Assembly: GCF_028290495.1 (NCBI RefSeq)
Contig: NZ_JAQGJT010000169.1
Span: 1-43,926, forward strand
Direction of reading: 5' to 3'
DNA: 43,926 nt
From: Tardiphaga sp.
Lineage (GTDB): Bacteria > Pseudomonadota > Alphaproteobacteria > Rhizobiales > Xanthobacteraceae
Below are positions 1 through 8,626 of the stretch, in pieces. The notes under the pieces are model-generated. The model saw only the letters and a list, made by a program, of their open reading frames with translations. It did no database searches and was not told the origin of the DNA. Each line of letters opens with the position of its first letter. Position 1 is the stretch's first letter. The position numbers and the translations under genes were made by a program.

Positions 1-342
1 CTGGACAACGATTGGGCGGTGAACCTCGAATTCACTGACGATCCGCACCCCCGCAATAATTTCTGGGAGATGTGGGGGCTGCCGATGTTCGATCTGCGCG
101 ATGCCGCGGGCGTCATGATGGAACTCAACGAGTGCCGCAAGGTTTATGGCGAACGTTACATCCGGATGTCGGCGTTCGATTCCAGCCATGGCTGGGAATC
201 GCAGCGACTGTCGTTCATCGTCAACCGGCCGAAGGACGAGCCCGGCTTCCGGCTGGAGCGGCATGAGGTCGATGGCCGCAACATCCGCTACACCACGACG
301 TCCTACGCCGTCGATCGTCCCGAGGGTCATCGCTACACCTGA
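1..342 (+). CDS. cbbS: RuBisCO small subunit, C-terminal part (5' truncated by window)
   Basis: The reading frame is open from base 1 and ends at TGA 340-342, so only the last 113 residues are present. They read as the C-terminal part of the form I ribulose-1,5-bisphosphate carboxylase/oxygenase small subunit, with the typical stretches around [26 protein letters not shown] and the FIVNRP segment. CbbS packs with CbbL into the L8S8 enzyme that fixes CO2 in the Calvin cycle. The next gene on the same strand is cbbX, the RuBisCO activase, which supports the call. The start and cbbL lie outside the window. Seen: sequence features and context. Inferred: red-type (form IC/ID) class, from the CbbX partner. 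Confidence 0.95.
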   Translation: MDNDWAVNLEFTDDPHPRNNFWEMWGLPMFDLRDAAGVMMELNECRKVYGERYIRMSAFDSSHGWESQRLSFIVNRPKDEPGFRLERHEVDGRNIRYTTTSYAVDRPEGHRYT

Positions 343-404
343 ATGATTCCCTGGGTTCGGCGGACGCGTTTCCCCCATCGTTCCTGTGTCCGCCGGACGC
401 CCTG

Positions 405-439
405 CTCCGTCGCTGTGAAAGCGGCGACGGAGTTTTTTT
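405..439 (+). terminator. Intrinsic terminator between cbbS and cbbX
   Basis: A perfect 9-bp stem, CTCCGTCGC (405-413) with GCGACGGAG (424-432), is followed directly by seven T residues (433-439). A weaker inverted repeat lies just upstream, GGCGGAC (359-365) with GTCCGCC (388-394). The structure sits 32 nt before the cbbX start, so it probably lets only part of the cbbLS transcription continue into cbbX. Confidence 0.85.
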
Positions 440-470
440 GGATTGCGCACGTAGCGGTTGAGGTTTCGCA

Positions 471-1379
471 ATGGATTTGGATGTCCCGCCGATGCCCGAC
501 AGGGTCAATCTCCGTGAGGAACTCGAGGCCGTCGGCATCGAGGAGGTACTCACGCAGCTCGATCGTGAACTGATCGGGCTGAAACCGGTCAAGACCCGGA
601 TTCGCGAGATCGCATCGCTGCTGCTGATCGAACGTATCCGCAAGCGGATGGGACTGACGTCGGAAGTGCCGACGCTGCATATGTCATTCTCCGGCAATCC
701 CGGCACCGGCAAGACCACGGTGGCGCTGCGGATCGCCAGCATTTTGCACCGGCTCGGATTCGTCCGGCGCGGCCACGTAGTGTCGGTGACGCGCGACGAA
801 CTGGTTGGCCAGTATATCGGCCACACCGCGCCGAAGACCAAGGAGATCCTGAAGAAGGCGATGGGCGGCGTTTTGTTCATCGACGAAGCCTATTACCTGC
901 ACCGGCCCGACAACGAACGCGATTACGGCCAGGAAGCAATCGAGATCCTGTTGCAGGTGATGGAATCGCAGCGCGAGGATCTGGTGGTGATCCTCGCCGG
1001 CTATGGCGACCGCATGGACAAATTCTTTGCCAGCAATCCCGGCTTTCGCTCGCGCATTGCGCATCACATCGACTTTCCGGATTATTCGGATGCTGAGCTG
1101 TTCGCCATCGCCGGGCTGATGCTGCACGACATGAACTATCATTTCACGCCGGATTCGTCGGAGGCGTTCGTGCGCTACATCGCCTTGCGAAAGACGCAGC
1201 CGCTGTTCTCCAATGCACGTTCGATCCGCAATGCGCTGGACCGCATCCGGCTGCGCCAGGCCAACCGGCTCGTTACCGATCTCGACCGCGAGCTGACAGC
1301 CGATGATATCATGTCCATCGAGTCGTCTGACGTGCTGGCCAGTCGTGTGTTTGGAGAGATTCGAAATACGACAGGTTGA
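471..1379 (+). CDS. cbbX: CbbX, AAA+ RuBisCO activase
   Basis: 302-residue AAA+ ATPase of the CbbX family. It remodels inhibited red-type RuBisCO by pulling on the large-subunit C-terminus, releasing tight-binding sugar phosphates in an ATP-dependent way. Visible motifs are Walker A GNPGTGKT (residues 75-82), the pore loop YIGHTA (115-120), Walker B GVLFIDEA (133-140), and an Arg-containing segment NPGFRSR near 189-195. Its length is normal for the family. It lies 128 bp downstream of cbbS on the same strand, behind a terminator hairpin that should lower its expression relative to RuBisCO. In the family RuBP is an allosteric activator; this is known, not seen here. Confidence 0.95.
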   Translation: MDLDVPPMPDRVNLREELEAVGIEEVLTQLDRELIGLKPVKTRIREIASLLLIERIRKRMGLTSEVPTLHMSFSGNPGTGKTTVALRIASILHRLGFVRRGHVVSVTRDELVGQYIGHTAPKTKEILKKAMGGVLFIDEAYYLHRPDNERDYGQEAIEILLQVMESQREDLVVILAGYGDRMDKFFASNPGFRSRIAHHIDFPDYSDAELFAIAGLMLHDMNYHFTPDSSEAFVRYIALRKTQPLFSNARSIRNALDRIRLRQANRLVTDLDRELTADDIMSIESSDVLASRVFGEIRNTTG

Positions 1380-1463
1380 GGGCTTCTAAAATTCCGGGCA
1401 CGAAAGCGATTGAGTGGGAAGGGCGCAGGCTCTAGAAAATCGCGGGTCGCAAAGGACACACGA

Positions 1464-1787
1464 ATGAGTGCTCAGCCTGTCAAGGTCTCCGATATCACCG
1501 ACGAGAGTTCGGCACAGACCTATCTCGATCAGATGATCATGACGACGTTCTGCCGCGTGCTCGATACGTCGCGGTTGCCGCCGTCGCTGGTGATGCGGCT
1601 GATTGCCACCGCTCTGGGGACGACCTATCGTGAGGTCGCCTCGGCGCATCTCGACGGGCAATGCCCATGCGGCTGGTGCCCGTTGCCCACGATCGACATC
1701 GAGGCGCTTCGTTCGTCGCTGGAGGAGGCTGCCGCGCCAAAACGCATCGACGATCTGCATTCGATGGTTGTGGCCGGCCGCGCCTGA
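1464..1787 (+). CDS. Conserved-looking hypothetical protein with C-x-C-x2-C motif
   Basis: 107-residue soluble protein that I do not recognise. The ATG at 1464 is chosen over an upstream in-frame start at 1410 because AAAGGA (1451-1456) precedes it at 7 nt. The N-terminal half is predicted helical. Residues 67-72 form a compact CPCGWC motif (Cys67, Cys69, Cys72), which could bind a metal or be redox active. There is no signal peptide or membrane segment. It starts 84 bp after cbbX on the same strand and is probably cotranscribed, which suggests a role in carbon fixation or RuBisCO maintenance, but that is inference from position only. Confidence 0.75.
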   Translation: MSAQPVKVSDITDESSAQTYLDQMIMTTFCRVLDTSRLPPSLVMRLIATALGTTYREVASAHLDGQCPCGWCPLPTIDIEALRSSLEEAAAPKRIDDLHSMVVAGRA

Positions 1788-1834
1788 TCAGGCTTTCGCG
1801 CTCAATCAATCGGCAGGCCGCACAGAAACGCGGC

Positions 1835-1862
1835 TTGTCTGCGCGGCCGCGCGTGTTACATT
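1835..1862 (+). promoter_or_regulatory. Candidate sigma-70-type promoter for the glycine riboswitch
   Basis: TTGTCT (1835-1840) and TACATT (1857-1862) are separated by 16 bp and would start transcription near 1870, about 10 nt before the first aptamer. The match is moderate and positional. Confidence 0.4.
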
Positions 1863-1880
1863 GGTCACGTCCGATCAGAC

Positions 1881-2066
1881 GATGCGGGAGAGATCGATAC
1901 TGGCTTGCCGGTATCGGCGCCGAAGGAGCAACCCCCCGGGAAACTCTCAGGCACCAGGGACCGCTTCGTTGGACAATCTGGAGAGTGACGCTTCGAGCGT
2001 CCACCGAAGGGGATATCCGGCGCTCGCGCCGGTCAAGCTCTCAGGTACCCGCGACAGATGGGGATA
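1881..2066 (+). ncRNA. Tandem glycine riboswitch (two aptamers)
   Basis: Two consecutive copies of the glycine aptamer core are visible. The first (about 1881-1965) starts with GCGGGAGAG, has CGCCGAAGGAGCAA in the middle and closes with AAACTCTCAGGCACCAGG. The second (about 1977-2066) starts with CTGGAGAGTG, has CACCGAAGGGGAT and closes with AAGCTCTCAGGTACCCG, then ACAGATGGGG. The linker is about 11 nt, as in cooperative tandem glycine riboswitches. It lies 55 nt before the DadA-like oxidoreductase start, so glycine should control that gene, most often as an 'on' switch for catabolism. No terminator was identified in the expression platform; translational control near the start is possible. 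Confidence 0.93.
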
Positions 2067-2121
2067 GCCGGTCCGGACCACGTCCGGATCATGTCGTCCG
2101 TCTGAGCGAAAGAGACTACCC

Positions 2122-3365
2122 ATGTCCCATATTGCCGTGATCGGCGCCGGTATCACCGGCGTCACGACCGCTTATGCCCTGATCGAAAAAGGCCACACCG
2201 TCACCGTCTTCGACCGCCATCGCTACGCCGCGATGGAGACTTCCTATGCCAATGGCGGGCAACTCTCTGCCAGCAATGCCGAAGTCTGGAACCACTGGTC
2301 GACGGTGCTGAAGGGGATCGGCTGGCTGTTCCGCCGCGATGCGCCGCTATCGCTCAACCTCACGCCGAGCTGGCACAAATATTCCTGGCTGGCCGAATTC
2401 GTCGGCAGCATTCCGCACTATCGCGCCAATACTATCGCCACGACCCGTCTGGCCATCGCCGCGCGCCAGCATCTGCTGGGCATGGCGCAGAAGGCCGGCG
2501 TCAGCTTCGATGTCGAGCAGCGCGGCATCCTGCATATCTATCACGATGCCAAGGGGCTCGACGTGGCGACCAGAGCCAATGCCTTGCTGGTTGAGGGCGG
2601 CCTCAGCCGCGACGCAGTCTCCGCCGACGAGATCCGCCACATCGAGCCGGCGCTGCACGGCAAGTATGCGGGCGGCTTCTTCACGCCGTCGGATTTTACC
2701 GGCGACATCCACAATTCACCCGCGGCGTGATGGCCTATTGCCAGCGGATGGGGGCGACGTTTGTCAGCGATACCGACGTTACCAGCCTTGCCGCGACCGC
2801 GGATGGTGTTCGTGTCGGCTGGTCGCTGTCGTCGGGAAGCCCCGATCCGGATAGGCACGTCGAGACCGCCCGGTTCGACGGCGTCGTGATCTGCGCCGGA
2901 ATCGCCAGTCGCAAACTGGCGGCGATGCTCGGCGACCGCGTCAACGTCTATCCGGTGAAGGGCTATTCCATCACCGTCGAACTGAACGATGAAGCAAACC
3001 AGCAGGCGGCGCCCTGGGTCAGCCTGCTCGACGACAAGGCCAAGATCGTCACGAGCCGGCTCGGCGTCAACCGCTTTCGCGTGGCCGGCACTGCCGAGTT
3101 CAACGGCGCCAACCGGGACATCCGCGCCGATCGCGTGCAGCCTTTGGTCGACTGGACGCGCAAGCAGTTTCCGGGAATCGACACCAGCCGCGTGATCCCG
3201 TGGAGCGGCCTGCGGCCGATGATGCCCGACATGATGCCGCGCGTCGGTGCGGGTCGGAAGCCGGGCGTGTTCTACAACACCGGCCACGGCCATCTCGGCT
3301 GGACGCTGTCGGCGGCCACGGCGCAGATCGTCGCCGATCAGGTCTCGCTGGGGATGGCGGCCTGA
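2122..3365 (+). pseudogene. DadA-like FAD-dependent amino-acid (glycine / D-amino acid) oxidoreductase, frameshifted
   Basis: The gene starts at ATG 2122 with an FAD-binding Rossmann motif GAGITG (residues 8-13). The first frame runs to TGA 2728-2730, giving 202 residues. The remainder continues without loss of homologous sequence in another frame from 2727 to 3365, including the C-terminal FAD motif GHGHLGWTLS. Near 2713-2715 the family pattern GDIH-K-FTRG becomes GDIHNSPAA-stop, which is explained by loss of one base. Restored, the protein would have about 414 residues, normal for the DadA / glycine-oxidase group that deaminates amino acids to 2-oxo acids. The glycine riboswitch just upstream suggests glycine as substrate or signal. 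The break may be a true inactivation or a sequencing error. A GTG at 2727 overlaps the stop, but a separate half-enzyme is unlikely to work. Confidence 0.85.
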
Positions 3366-3371
3366 TCGCTG

Positions 3372-3431
3372 CTCCGGAGGCCCACTGAATCGTTGCGGCG
3401 GAGGTCGTGACGAAGATGTGAGCCTCCGGAG
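3372..3431. repeat. Inverted repeat after the oxidoreductase gene
   Basis: CTCCGGAGGC (3372-3381) is exactly complementary to GCCTCCGGAG (3422-3431). The arms are 40 nt apart and there is no T-run, so it is not a classical terminator. The rest of the gap to 3523 shows no gene. Confidence 0.5.
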
Positions 3432-3522
3432 GGGGCGTGGACAAGGGAATTCCTTTAGACCTAAAGTACTTGGCCCGATCCTTGAATGGCGAGTGGGATC
3501 AAAACCGGTGCAAAGTGATCTC

Positions 3523-5205
3523 ATGACCCCGCTCTCCCTTGCAGACAACGCCTCGGCCCTGACGCCTGTCTGGCGCGATGTGGCGCGCGCCATTGCTGAC
3601 ATCGGCGCAAAACGCTGCTTCGGCCTTGTCGGCGGCGCGAATTTCAAGGTCACGCTGGGGTTAACCGAACTTGGCGTTGAGTTTGTTGCGGCGCGTCATG
3701 AAGGCGGCGCAGTGTCGATGGCCGATGTCGCCGCGCGGCTGACGCGCGACCTCACCGTCGTCAGCGTCACCGCGGGGCCGGGTCTCACCAATGCGATCAC
3801 CGGCATCGGCGAAGCCGCCAAGTCTGACACGCCGTTGCTGGTGCTGGCCGGCGACGTCAGTCGCGGCGATACGCAGTCGGCCTTTGCCTTCCATCAGGCC
3901 GAGTTGGTTCATGCCGTCGGCGCCGTCTGGCGGCAGATCGCCGATCCGCTCACCGCCTATGAAGATGCGTGGCAGGCGGCCGCACAGGCGCTGCGTGAGC
4001 GCCGGCCGGTGGTGCTTAGCCTGCCGATCGACGTGCAGGAAATGAAGGTGGCGGCGAGATTCGGCAGAAAGCATGCCGCGATTGCAAAGCGGGCGCCGCT
4101 CAACGCCGACCGGCTCAACGAACTCGTTGCCACGCTTCGTGCCGCGAAACGGCCGTTGATCCTGGCCGGCCACGGCGCGGTGGTCGCCGGCGCCGAAGCC
4201 TTGCTGGTTGAACTCGCCGATCGCACCGGCGCGCTGCTGGCGACCTCGGTGCAGGCGCATGGCATGTTCAGCGGGCATCCGTGGAATCTCGGCATTGCCG
4301 GCGGTTTCTCCTCGCCGGCTGCGGCGGAACTGATGGCGCAGAGCGACATGATCATGGCGTTCGGCATGTCGCTGAACATGTGGACCACCAAGAAAGGCAA
4401 ACTGATCTCCGAACTGGCGCAACTGGTGCAGATCGATGTCGAGAAGGGCCGCATCGGCGTGCATCGCCCGGTCGATCTTGAACTGGAAGGCGATGCGGCG
4501 GCCGTTGCGACCGCGGTGCTGGCTGTGCTCGATGGTGACTTGCCGGGCTGGCGCACGCCTGACGTCGCCGCCGTGCTCGACGCCAAGAGCAATCGCCGCT
4601 TTGCCTATGCCGACACCAGCGATGCCGGGCACATCGACCCGCGCACGCTCAGCAAGGCGGTGGACGATATCCTGCCGAAGGACCGTACGGTCGTCGTCGA
4701 TGGCGGCCATTTTGTCGGTTGGGTCGCGCGCTATCTGTCGGTGCCGGACCATCGCGGCTGGTGCATTCCGATTGCGTTCCAGTCGATCGGGCTCGGACTT
4801 GCCGGTGCGATCGGTGCGGCGGTGGTGCAGCCGGATCGCCTGACCGTGCTCGCGGTCGGCGACGGTGGTTTCCTGATGGCTATCGCCGAGCTGGAAACGG
4901 CGGTGCGATTGAAGAAGCGGCTGTGCATCTTCATCTACAATGACAGCGCCTACAGCGCCGAGGTGCATCATTTTGTGCCGGAGGGTTATTCCGCCGCGAT
5001 GGCGCAATTCCCGGTGACCGATTTCGCGGCCATCGCCCGCGGCTATGGCGCCGATGGCGTGGTGGTGCGGACGCTGGACGATCTCGAACCTCTCAGGCGC
5101 TGGGTCGATGCCGGCGCGCAGGGCGTGTTCATCGTCGACGGCCGCATCAATCCCCGTCTGGTCGCGGACTGGTACCGCGACCTTTTCGGCGCCGCGAATC
5201 TGTAG
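3523..5205 (+). CDS. Thiamine-diphosphate-dependent enzyme, acetolactate-synthase-like (IlvB family)
   Basis: 560 residues from ATG 3523; the frame is open further upstream to 3247, but that part overlaps the preceding gene and reads as non-coding. The order is N-terminal pyrimidine-binding domain with the catalytic Glu in RHEGG (Glu60), a central domain, and a C-terminal diphosphate-binding domain with the GDGG motif near residues 446-449 and the Asn of YND about 26 residues later. Such enzymes decarboxylate or ligate 2-oxo acids using ThDP and Mg2+. The presence of Glu60 argues against glyoxylate carboligase, which has Val there. It lies 157 bp after the riboswitch-controlled oxidoreductase, so it may act on the 2-oxo acid made there, but this is inference. 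Substrate unknown. Confidence 0.85.
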   Translation: MTPLSLADNASALTPVWRDVARAIADIGAKRCFGLVGGANFKVTLGLTELGVEFVAARHEGGAVSMADVAARLTRDLTVVSVTAGPGLTNAITGIGEAAKSDTPLLVLAGDVSRGDTQSAFAFHQAELVHAVGAVWRQIADPLTAYEDAWQAAAQALRERRPVVLSLPIDVQEMKVAARFGRKHAAIAKRAPLNADRLNELVATLRAAKRPLILAGHGAVVAGAEALLVELADRTGALLATSVQAHGMFSGHPWNLGIAGGFSSPAAAELMAQSDMIMAFGMSLNMWTTKKGKLISELAQLVQIDVEKGRIGVHRPVDLELEGDAAAVATAVLAVLDGDLPGWRTPDVAAVLDAKSNRRFAYADTSDAGHIDPRTLSKAVDDILPKDRTVVVDGGHFVGWVARYLSVPDHRGWCIPIAFQSIGLGLAGAIGAAVVQPDRLTVLAVGDGGFLMAIAELETAVRLKKRLCIFIYNDSAYSAEVHHFVPEGYSAAMAQFPVTDFAAIARGYGADGVVVRTLDDLEPLRRWVDAGAQGVFIVDGRINPRLVADWYRDLFGAANL

Positions 5206-5233
5206 TCAGCGCACATTGCGTGCATCTGCGCGC

Positions 5234-7195
5234 TTACGCCGCCCGCACTTCCCGCAGGAACGCATCGACCTGGGTCTTGAGGTCTTCGCCGTTGCGCGAC
5301 AGATCGGCGGCGGAGTCGACCACGCGGCTGGCGGCGAGGCCGGTTTCGCGGGCGGCGTCGTTGACCCCGGCGATATTGTCCGAAACCTCGCCGGTGCCGC
5401 GCGCGGCATCCGCGACGTTGCGGGCGATCTCCAGCGTGGCGGCGCCCTGTTCCTCCACCGCGGCGGCGATCGCGCTGGCGATCTCGCTGACTTTGCCGAT
5501 CGTCGAGGTGATGCCCTGGATCGAATCCACCGAGGAGCGGGTGGCAATCTGGATCGCGTTGACCTGCGTCGAGATCTCGTCCGTAGCCTTCGAGGTCTGC
5601 GTCGCCAGCGCCTTCACTTCGGAGGCGACCACCGCAAAGCCGCGGCCGGCCTCACCGGCACGCGCAGCCTCGATGGTGGCGTTGAGCGCGAGCAGGTTGG
5701 TTTGGGCCGCGATCTCGCTGATCAGCTTGACGACGTCGCCGATCTTCTGCGCAGCCTCGGCCAGGCTCTGCACTTCCGAATTGGTGGTGTTGGCCTGATT
5801 GACGGCTTCACCGGCAACGCGGGCGGATTCGTTGACCTGCTGGGCGATCTCGCTGATCGAGGCGTTGAGTTCCTCGATTGCGGCGGCGACTGCCTGGGCG
5901 CTTTGCGTGGCTTCCGCGGACGCCGAGGCGACGGCGGCGGTCTGCTGCATGGATTCTTCGGCGGTGGCGGCCATCGATTGCGCGGTATGGCGCAACTCGC
6001 CGGCGGCGGAGCCGACCGCGCCGACCACGCTGCCGACGCCGCTTTCAAAACGGTTGGCCAGTGCGTTCATCATGTCGCGGCGCTCGAGCTGGGTATGTTC
6101 GCGCTGCTGCTCCTGCGCGGCGCGCAATCGATCGGTTTCGATCAGGCCGTTCTTGAAGATTTCGACTGCGCCGGCCATCGAGCCGATCTCGTCCTTGCGA
6201 CCAGCGCCGGGCACGACCACGGTGTGGTTGCCGGCGGCGATGGTGCGCATCGCTGATTCCAGCGCGCGGATCGGCTTCGCCATGCTGCGGCCCATCAGGG
6301 TCGCGACGGCGCCTGCCAGCACCAGCACGCAGGCCGAGATGATGGCGAGCCAGTTCAGCGACGAGCGCATCAAGGCACGATAGGTGCTGGTGTCGCGGGT
6401 AATTTCAAACACCGCCACGTTCTCGCCGGAGAAGCTCTTGATCGCGCCGAAGGTTGTCGCGACCGGCTTGTCGTTGATTTCGCTGTATTGGGTAACGATG
6501 TCGCCAGCGATCGCGCGACGCAGCGCGGCCATGTCGGGCGCCGATGTCTTCAAGGTCGATGCGAGCGTCTTGGTGGCCTGCCCGTCGATCTGGTGAATGC
6601 CTACGTCGACGTTAAAGCGGGCTTTCATGCTCTCAACGAAGGTTTTGCCGAACGGCGCACCGACATCCATCGTGCCGAGGATCGTGTCGCCTTCGAAGAT
6701 CGGGGCCGTACCGAAGAGGTTCAGTGCGTCGCGACCGGCTTCGATGCCGCCCACCGGCCTGCGCGTCGACATCGCCTGCACCACCATCTTGCGGCGGGCT
6801 CCGACGTCATCGCCAAAGGTTTCGGGCTTGTGCACGCGCATGAACGTGATTGATGGCGGCGTCTGCAGCGATATCAACTCCAGACCGCGCGGCGTCATCC
6901 GCTCCATAGCTTCCTTCATAAGGGCAATCGTCGCGTCGCGGTCCTTCGTGCGAACGCTGTCCTTGATCTGCTTCATCGACGCCAGCACTTCGGAAACGGC
7001 AAGCGCGGTGCGCGTCTCGGCGTTGAGGGCGGCGGTGAGGTTGGCGTAGTCGTCATGCGCCTCGCGGTCGAGCGCGGTATCGATAATGGCCTGCTGCTGC
7101 CACATGCTGAAGGCTGCGAGCGCGCCGCACGAGCCCGCCGTCACCAGCGTGATGGCCACGATCATGCGGGCTGAAATGGATTTTAGTGCGCGCAT
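5234..7195 (-). CDS. Methyl-accepting chemotaxis protein with periplasmic Cache-like sensor
   Basis: 653 residues from ATG 7195, which starts the Arg-Ala-Leu-Lys leader before the first membrane helix; an in-frame upstream extension to 7264 lacks support. Membrane helix 1 spans about residues 11-31, and a periplasmic ligand-binding region of about 250 residues (32-280), probably a double-Cache type, follows. Membrane helix 2 spans 282-302, then a HAMP domain (about 303-356) and a long coiled-coil signalling domain. The conserved hairpin tip with [21 protein letters not shown] lies at about 494-513. It would signal through CheW/CheA to the flagellar motor. The C-terminus (FLREVRAA) has no NWETF-type CheR-docking pentapeptide. 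Ligand unknown. Confidence 0.93.
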   Translation of the reverse strand: MRALKSISARMIVAITLVTAGSCGALAAFSMWQQQAIIDTALDREAHDDYANLTAALNAETRTALAVSEVLASMKQIKDSVRTKDRDATIALMKEAMERMTPRGLELISLQTPPSITFMRVHKPETFGDDVGARRKMVVQAMSTRRPVGGIEAGRDALNLFGTAPIFEGDTILGTMDVGAPFGKTFVESMKARFNVDVGIHQIDGQATKTLASTLKTSAPDMAALRRAIAGDIVTQYSEINDKPVATTFGAIKSFSGENVAVFEITRDTSTYRALMRSSLNWLAIISACVLVLAGAVATLMGRSMAKPIRALESAMRTIAAGNHTVVVPGAGRKDEIGSMAGAVEIFKNGLIETDRLRAAQEQQREHTQLERRDMMNALANRFESGVGSVVGAVGSAAGELRHTAQSMAATAEESMQQTAAVASASAEATQSAQAVAAAIEELNASISEIAQQVNESARVAGEAVNQANTTNSEVQSLAEAAQKIGDVVKLISEIAAQTNLLALNATIEAARAGEAGRGFAVVASEVKALATQTSKATDEISTQVNAIQIATRSSVDSIQGITSTIGKVSEIASAIAAAVEEQGAATLEIARNVADAARGTGEVSDNIAGVNDAARETGLAASRVVDSAADLSRNGEDLKTQVDAFLREVRAA

Positions 7196-7409
7196 CTTGG
7201 TGCCCCTTAGTCCACGGCCGTAAATGGGCCGCAACGTGTCCCCGGTTAAAGAGATAGGGCGCACGCGTGAAGGAGCTCTTAATCAGGCAAAATCGCTGAG
7301 GCTTGGTTCCCACTTAATCGGCGTCGGGTAGTCAGCGCGCCCGCACGCCCGGGGGGCTTTGTGAAAAAGCATCTGAAGGTTGCGGCGGCGTGTGCGGATC
7401 CGACGCTTG

Positions 7410-8090
7410 CTAATCGGGGCGTTCGATCTGCGGCTTGTCATTCAACACGGCGTTGAGCAGCGAGTTATGGACCTCGATCTTGCCGTTATAGCTGATGAAG
7501 CCGAGCTTGCGAAACTTGTTCATGAAAAAGCTGACGCGCGAGCGCGTGGTGCCGATCATCTCGGCAAGGGTTTCCTGGCTCAGCTCAACCGCGATGGGTT
7601 GCGGGCGCCCTTCCTTGCCGAAATGCGCCAGGATCAGGAGCAACCGCGCCAGCCGCTTCTCGCTGGAATTGAACAGCTGATCGATCAGGTCCTCCTCGAC
7701 CCGGCTGTTGCGGGTCAGCAGATAGGTCATAAACATCTCGGAAAACGCTGGCTCGTCATGCAGCGTGTTGAGCATCGCCGCTTTGGTGATCGAGGTGATG
7801 GTGCAATCTTCCAGCGCCGTGGTCGTGGCGATACGGAGCGGGTGGCCATTGAGGCAGCCCTCGCCAAAGAACTGCCCTGCCTCCAGGATGCCAACCACGG
7901 CCTCCTTGCCCTGTTCGGAAAGCACCGTGAGCTTGACCCTGCCTTTCTGGATGTAGAACACCGCTTCCGCGGTCTCGCCCTGGCAGAAGATGTTCTGATT
8001 TTTCTTGTACTCGCTGATCGCCTTTCCGTGGCCCACGTGGGCGACGAAGGCTGTCGGATCGAACGGGCCCTTGGTGGGTTTCCCCAGCAT
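7410..8090 (-). CDS. Crp/Fnr-family transcriptional regulator
   Basis: 226-residue cytoplasmic regulator from ATG 8090. An N-terminal cyclic-nucleotide-binding-fold domain (about residues 25-115, with FCQGETAEAVFYIQKGRVKL) is followed by a dimer helix and a C-terminal winged helix-turn-helix (about 165-205; recognition region LAEMIGTTRSRVSFFMNKF). No N-terminal cysteine cluster of an FNR iron-sulfur sensor is present, so it is not a classical FNR. The effector is unknown. It stands alone between the chemoreceptor gene and a 536-bp gap. Confidence 0.9.
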   Translation of the reverse strand: MLGKPTKGPFDPTAFVAHVGHGKAISEYKKNQNIFCQGETAEAVFYIQKGRVKLTVLSEQGKEAVVGILEAGQFFGEGCLNGHPLRIATTTALEDCTITSITKAAMLNTLHDEPAFSEMFMTYLLTRNSRVEEDLIDQLFNSSEKRLARLLLILAHFGKEGRPQPIAVELSQETLAEMIGTTRSRVSFFMNKFRKLGFISYNGKIEVHNSLLNAVLNDKPQIERPD

Positions 8091-8626
8091 CGCTGATCTC
8101 GCATCACGGCACTGGCGTAGTGTAACCGCTATGTACGGTTTAGTACAAAGCTATTTTGGATTGTAGTTTGGCATTTCTCTATGGTGCTGATTCAAAACAA
8201 AAAAAAGGAGTTCCGTCGGGGAGGCGACGGAACTCCTTGCGCGATGCGGCGAGCCGTTGGGGCAGTGGAACTCGCTTCACCACGCAGGCGCGGAGGAAAG
8301 AAGAAACTTCTCATCCTGCTACTGTACGATGATGGTTTCGAAACGCATCCGATCGACCGTACTGGGTGCGAAAAGGGGGCGGCGGCCCCCGGACGCCAAG
8401 CGATTGACGCGACAAACCCATCATCATCATCAAATTGCACCACGCACCTCATTTGGTCTGCCCAATTTTGCTCAACCGTTACGAAATCATGACAGATCAG
8501 TTCACCGTACTTATGATCAAATGGATTTTGACGGCTGTCACGCTGCGTCCGATTTGGCGTGTCGCGTTCATCGCCCCGAAACAACTTCCCGTCAGGCTAC
8601 CGGCTGCACAATGGTGAACCCAAGTC
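8091..8626. other. 536-bp gap with no convincing protein gene
   Basis: The short open frames here lack coding character. The left part should hold the promoter of the Crp/Fnr gene. The region contains the strong leftward terminator at 8205-8238 and, on the minus strand, an upstream stretch of about 350 nt that could encode a small RNA. The right part should hold the promoter of the ABC transporter at 8627. A (TCA)n-like run lies around 8419-8431. Confidence 0.6.
8205..8238 (-). terminator. Strong orphan intrinsic terminator reading leftward
   Basis: Perfect 14-bp stem: AAGGAGTTCCGTCG (8205-8218) with CGACGGAACTCCTT (8225-8238) and a 6-nt loop. An A-run at about 8199-8206 gives a T-run on the minus strand directly after the stem. 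No annotated minus-strand gene lies upstream of it (to the right), so it may end an unannotated small RNA. On the minus strand the loop is CCTCCC, which could pair with Shine-Dalgarno sequences. Confidence 0.8.

Noticed and set aside
2541..3653. 370-residue open frame on the - strand across the broken oxidoreductase
   Set aside because: It crosses a clear coding region and an intergenic gap, has Arg-rich composition and no domain; treated as a shadow.
5045..6256. 403-residue open frame on the + strand opposite the chemoreceptor
   Set aside because: Low-complexity Gly/Arg/Asp-rich translation caused by the GC-rich antisense of the real gene; no motif or ribosome-binding site.
8419..8431. Short trinucleotide run (ATC/TCA)n
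   Set aside because: Only about four units, no further repeat copies; not a microsatellite or CRISPR repeat.
8192..8584. 130-residue open frame on the - strand in the 536-bp gap
   Set aside because: It runs through the terminator hairpin and the poly-A stretch, which would encode its C-terminus; coding character is poor. The region is better viewed as a possible small RNA.
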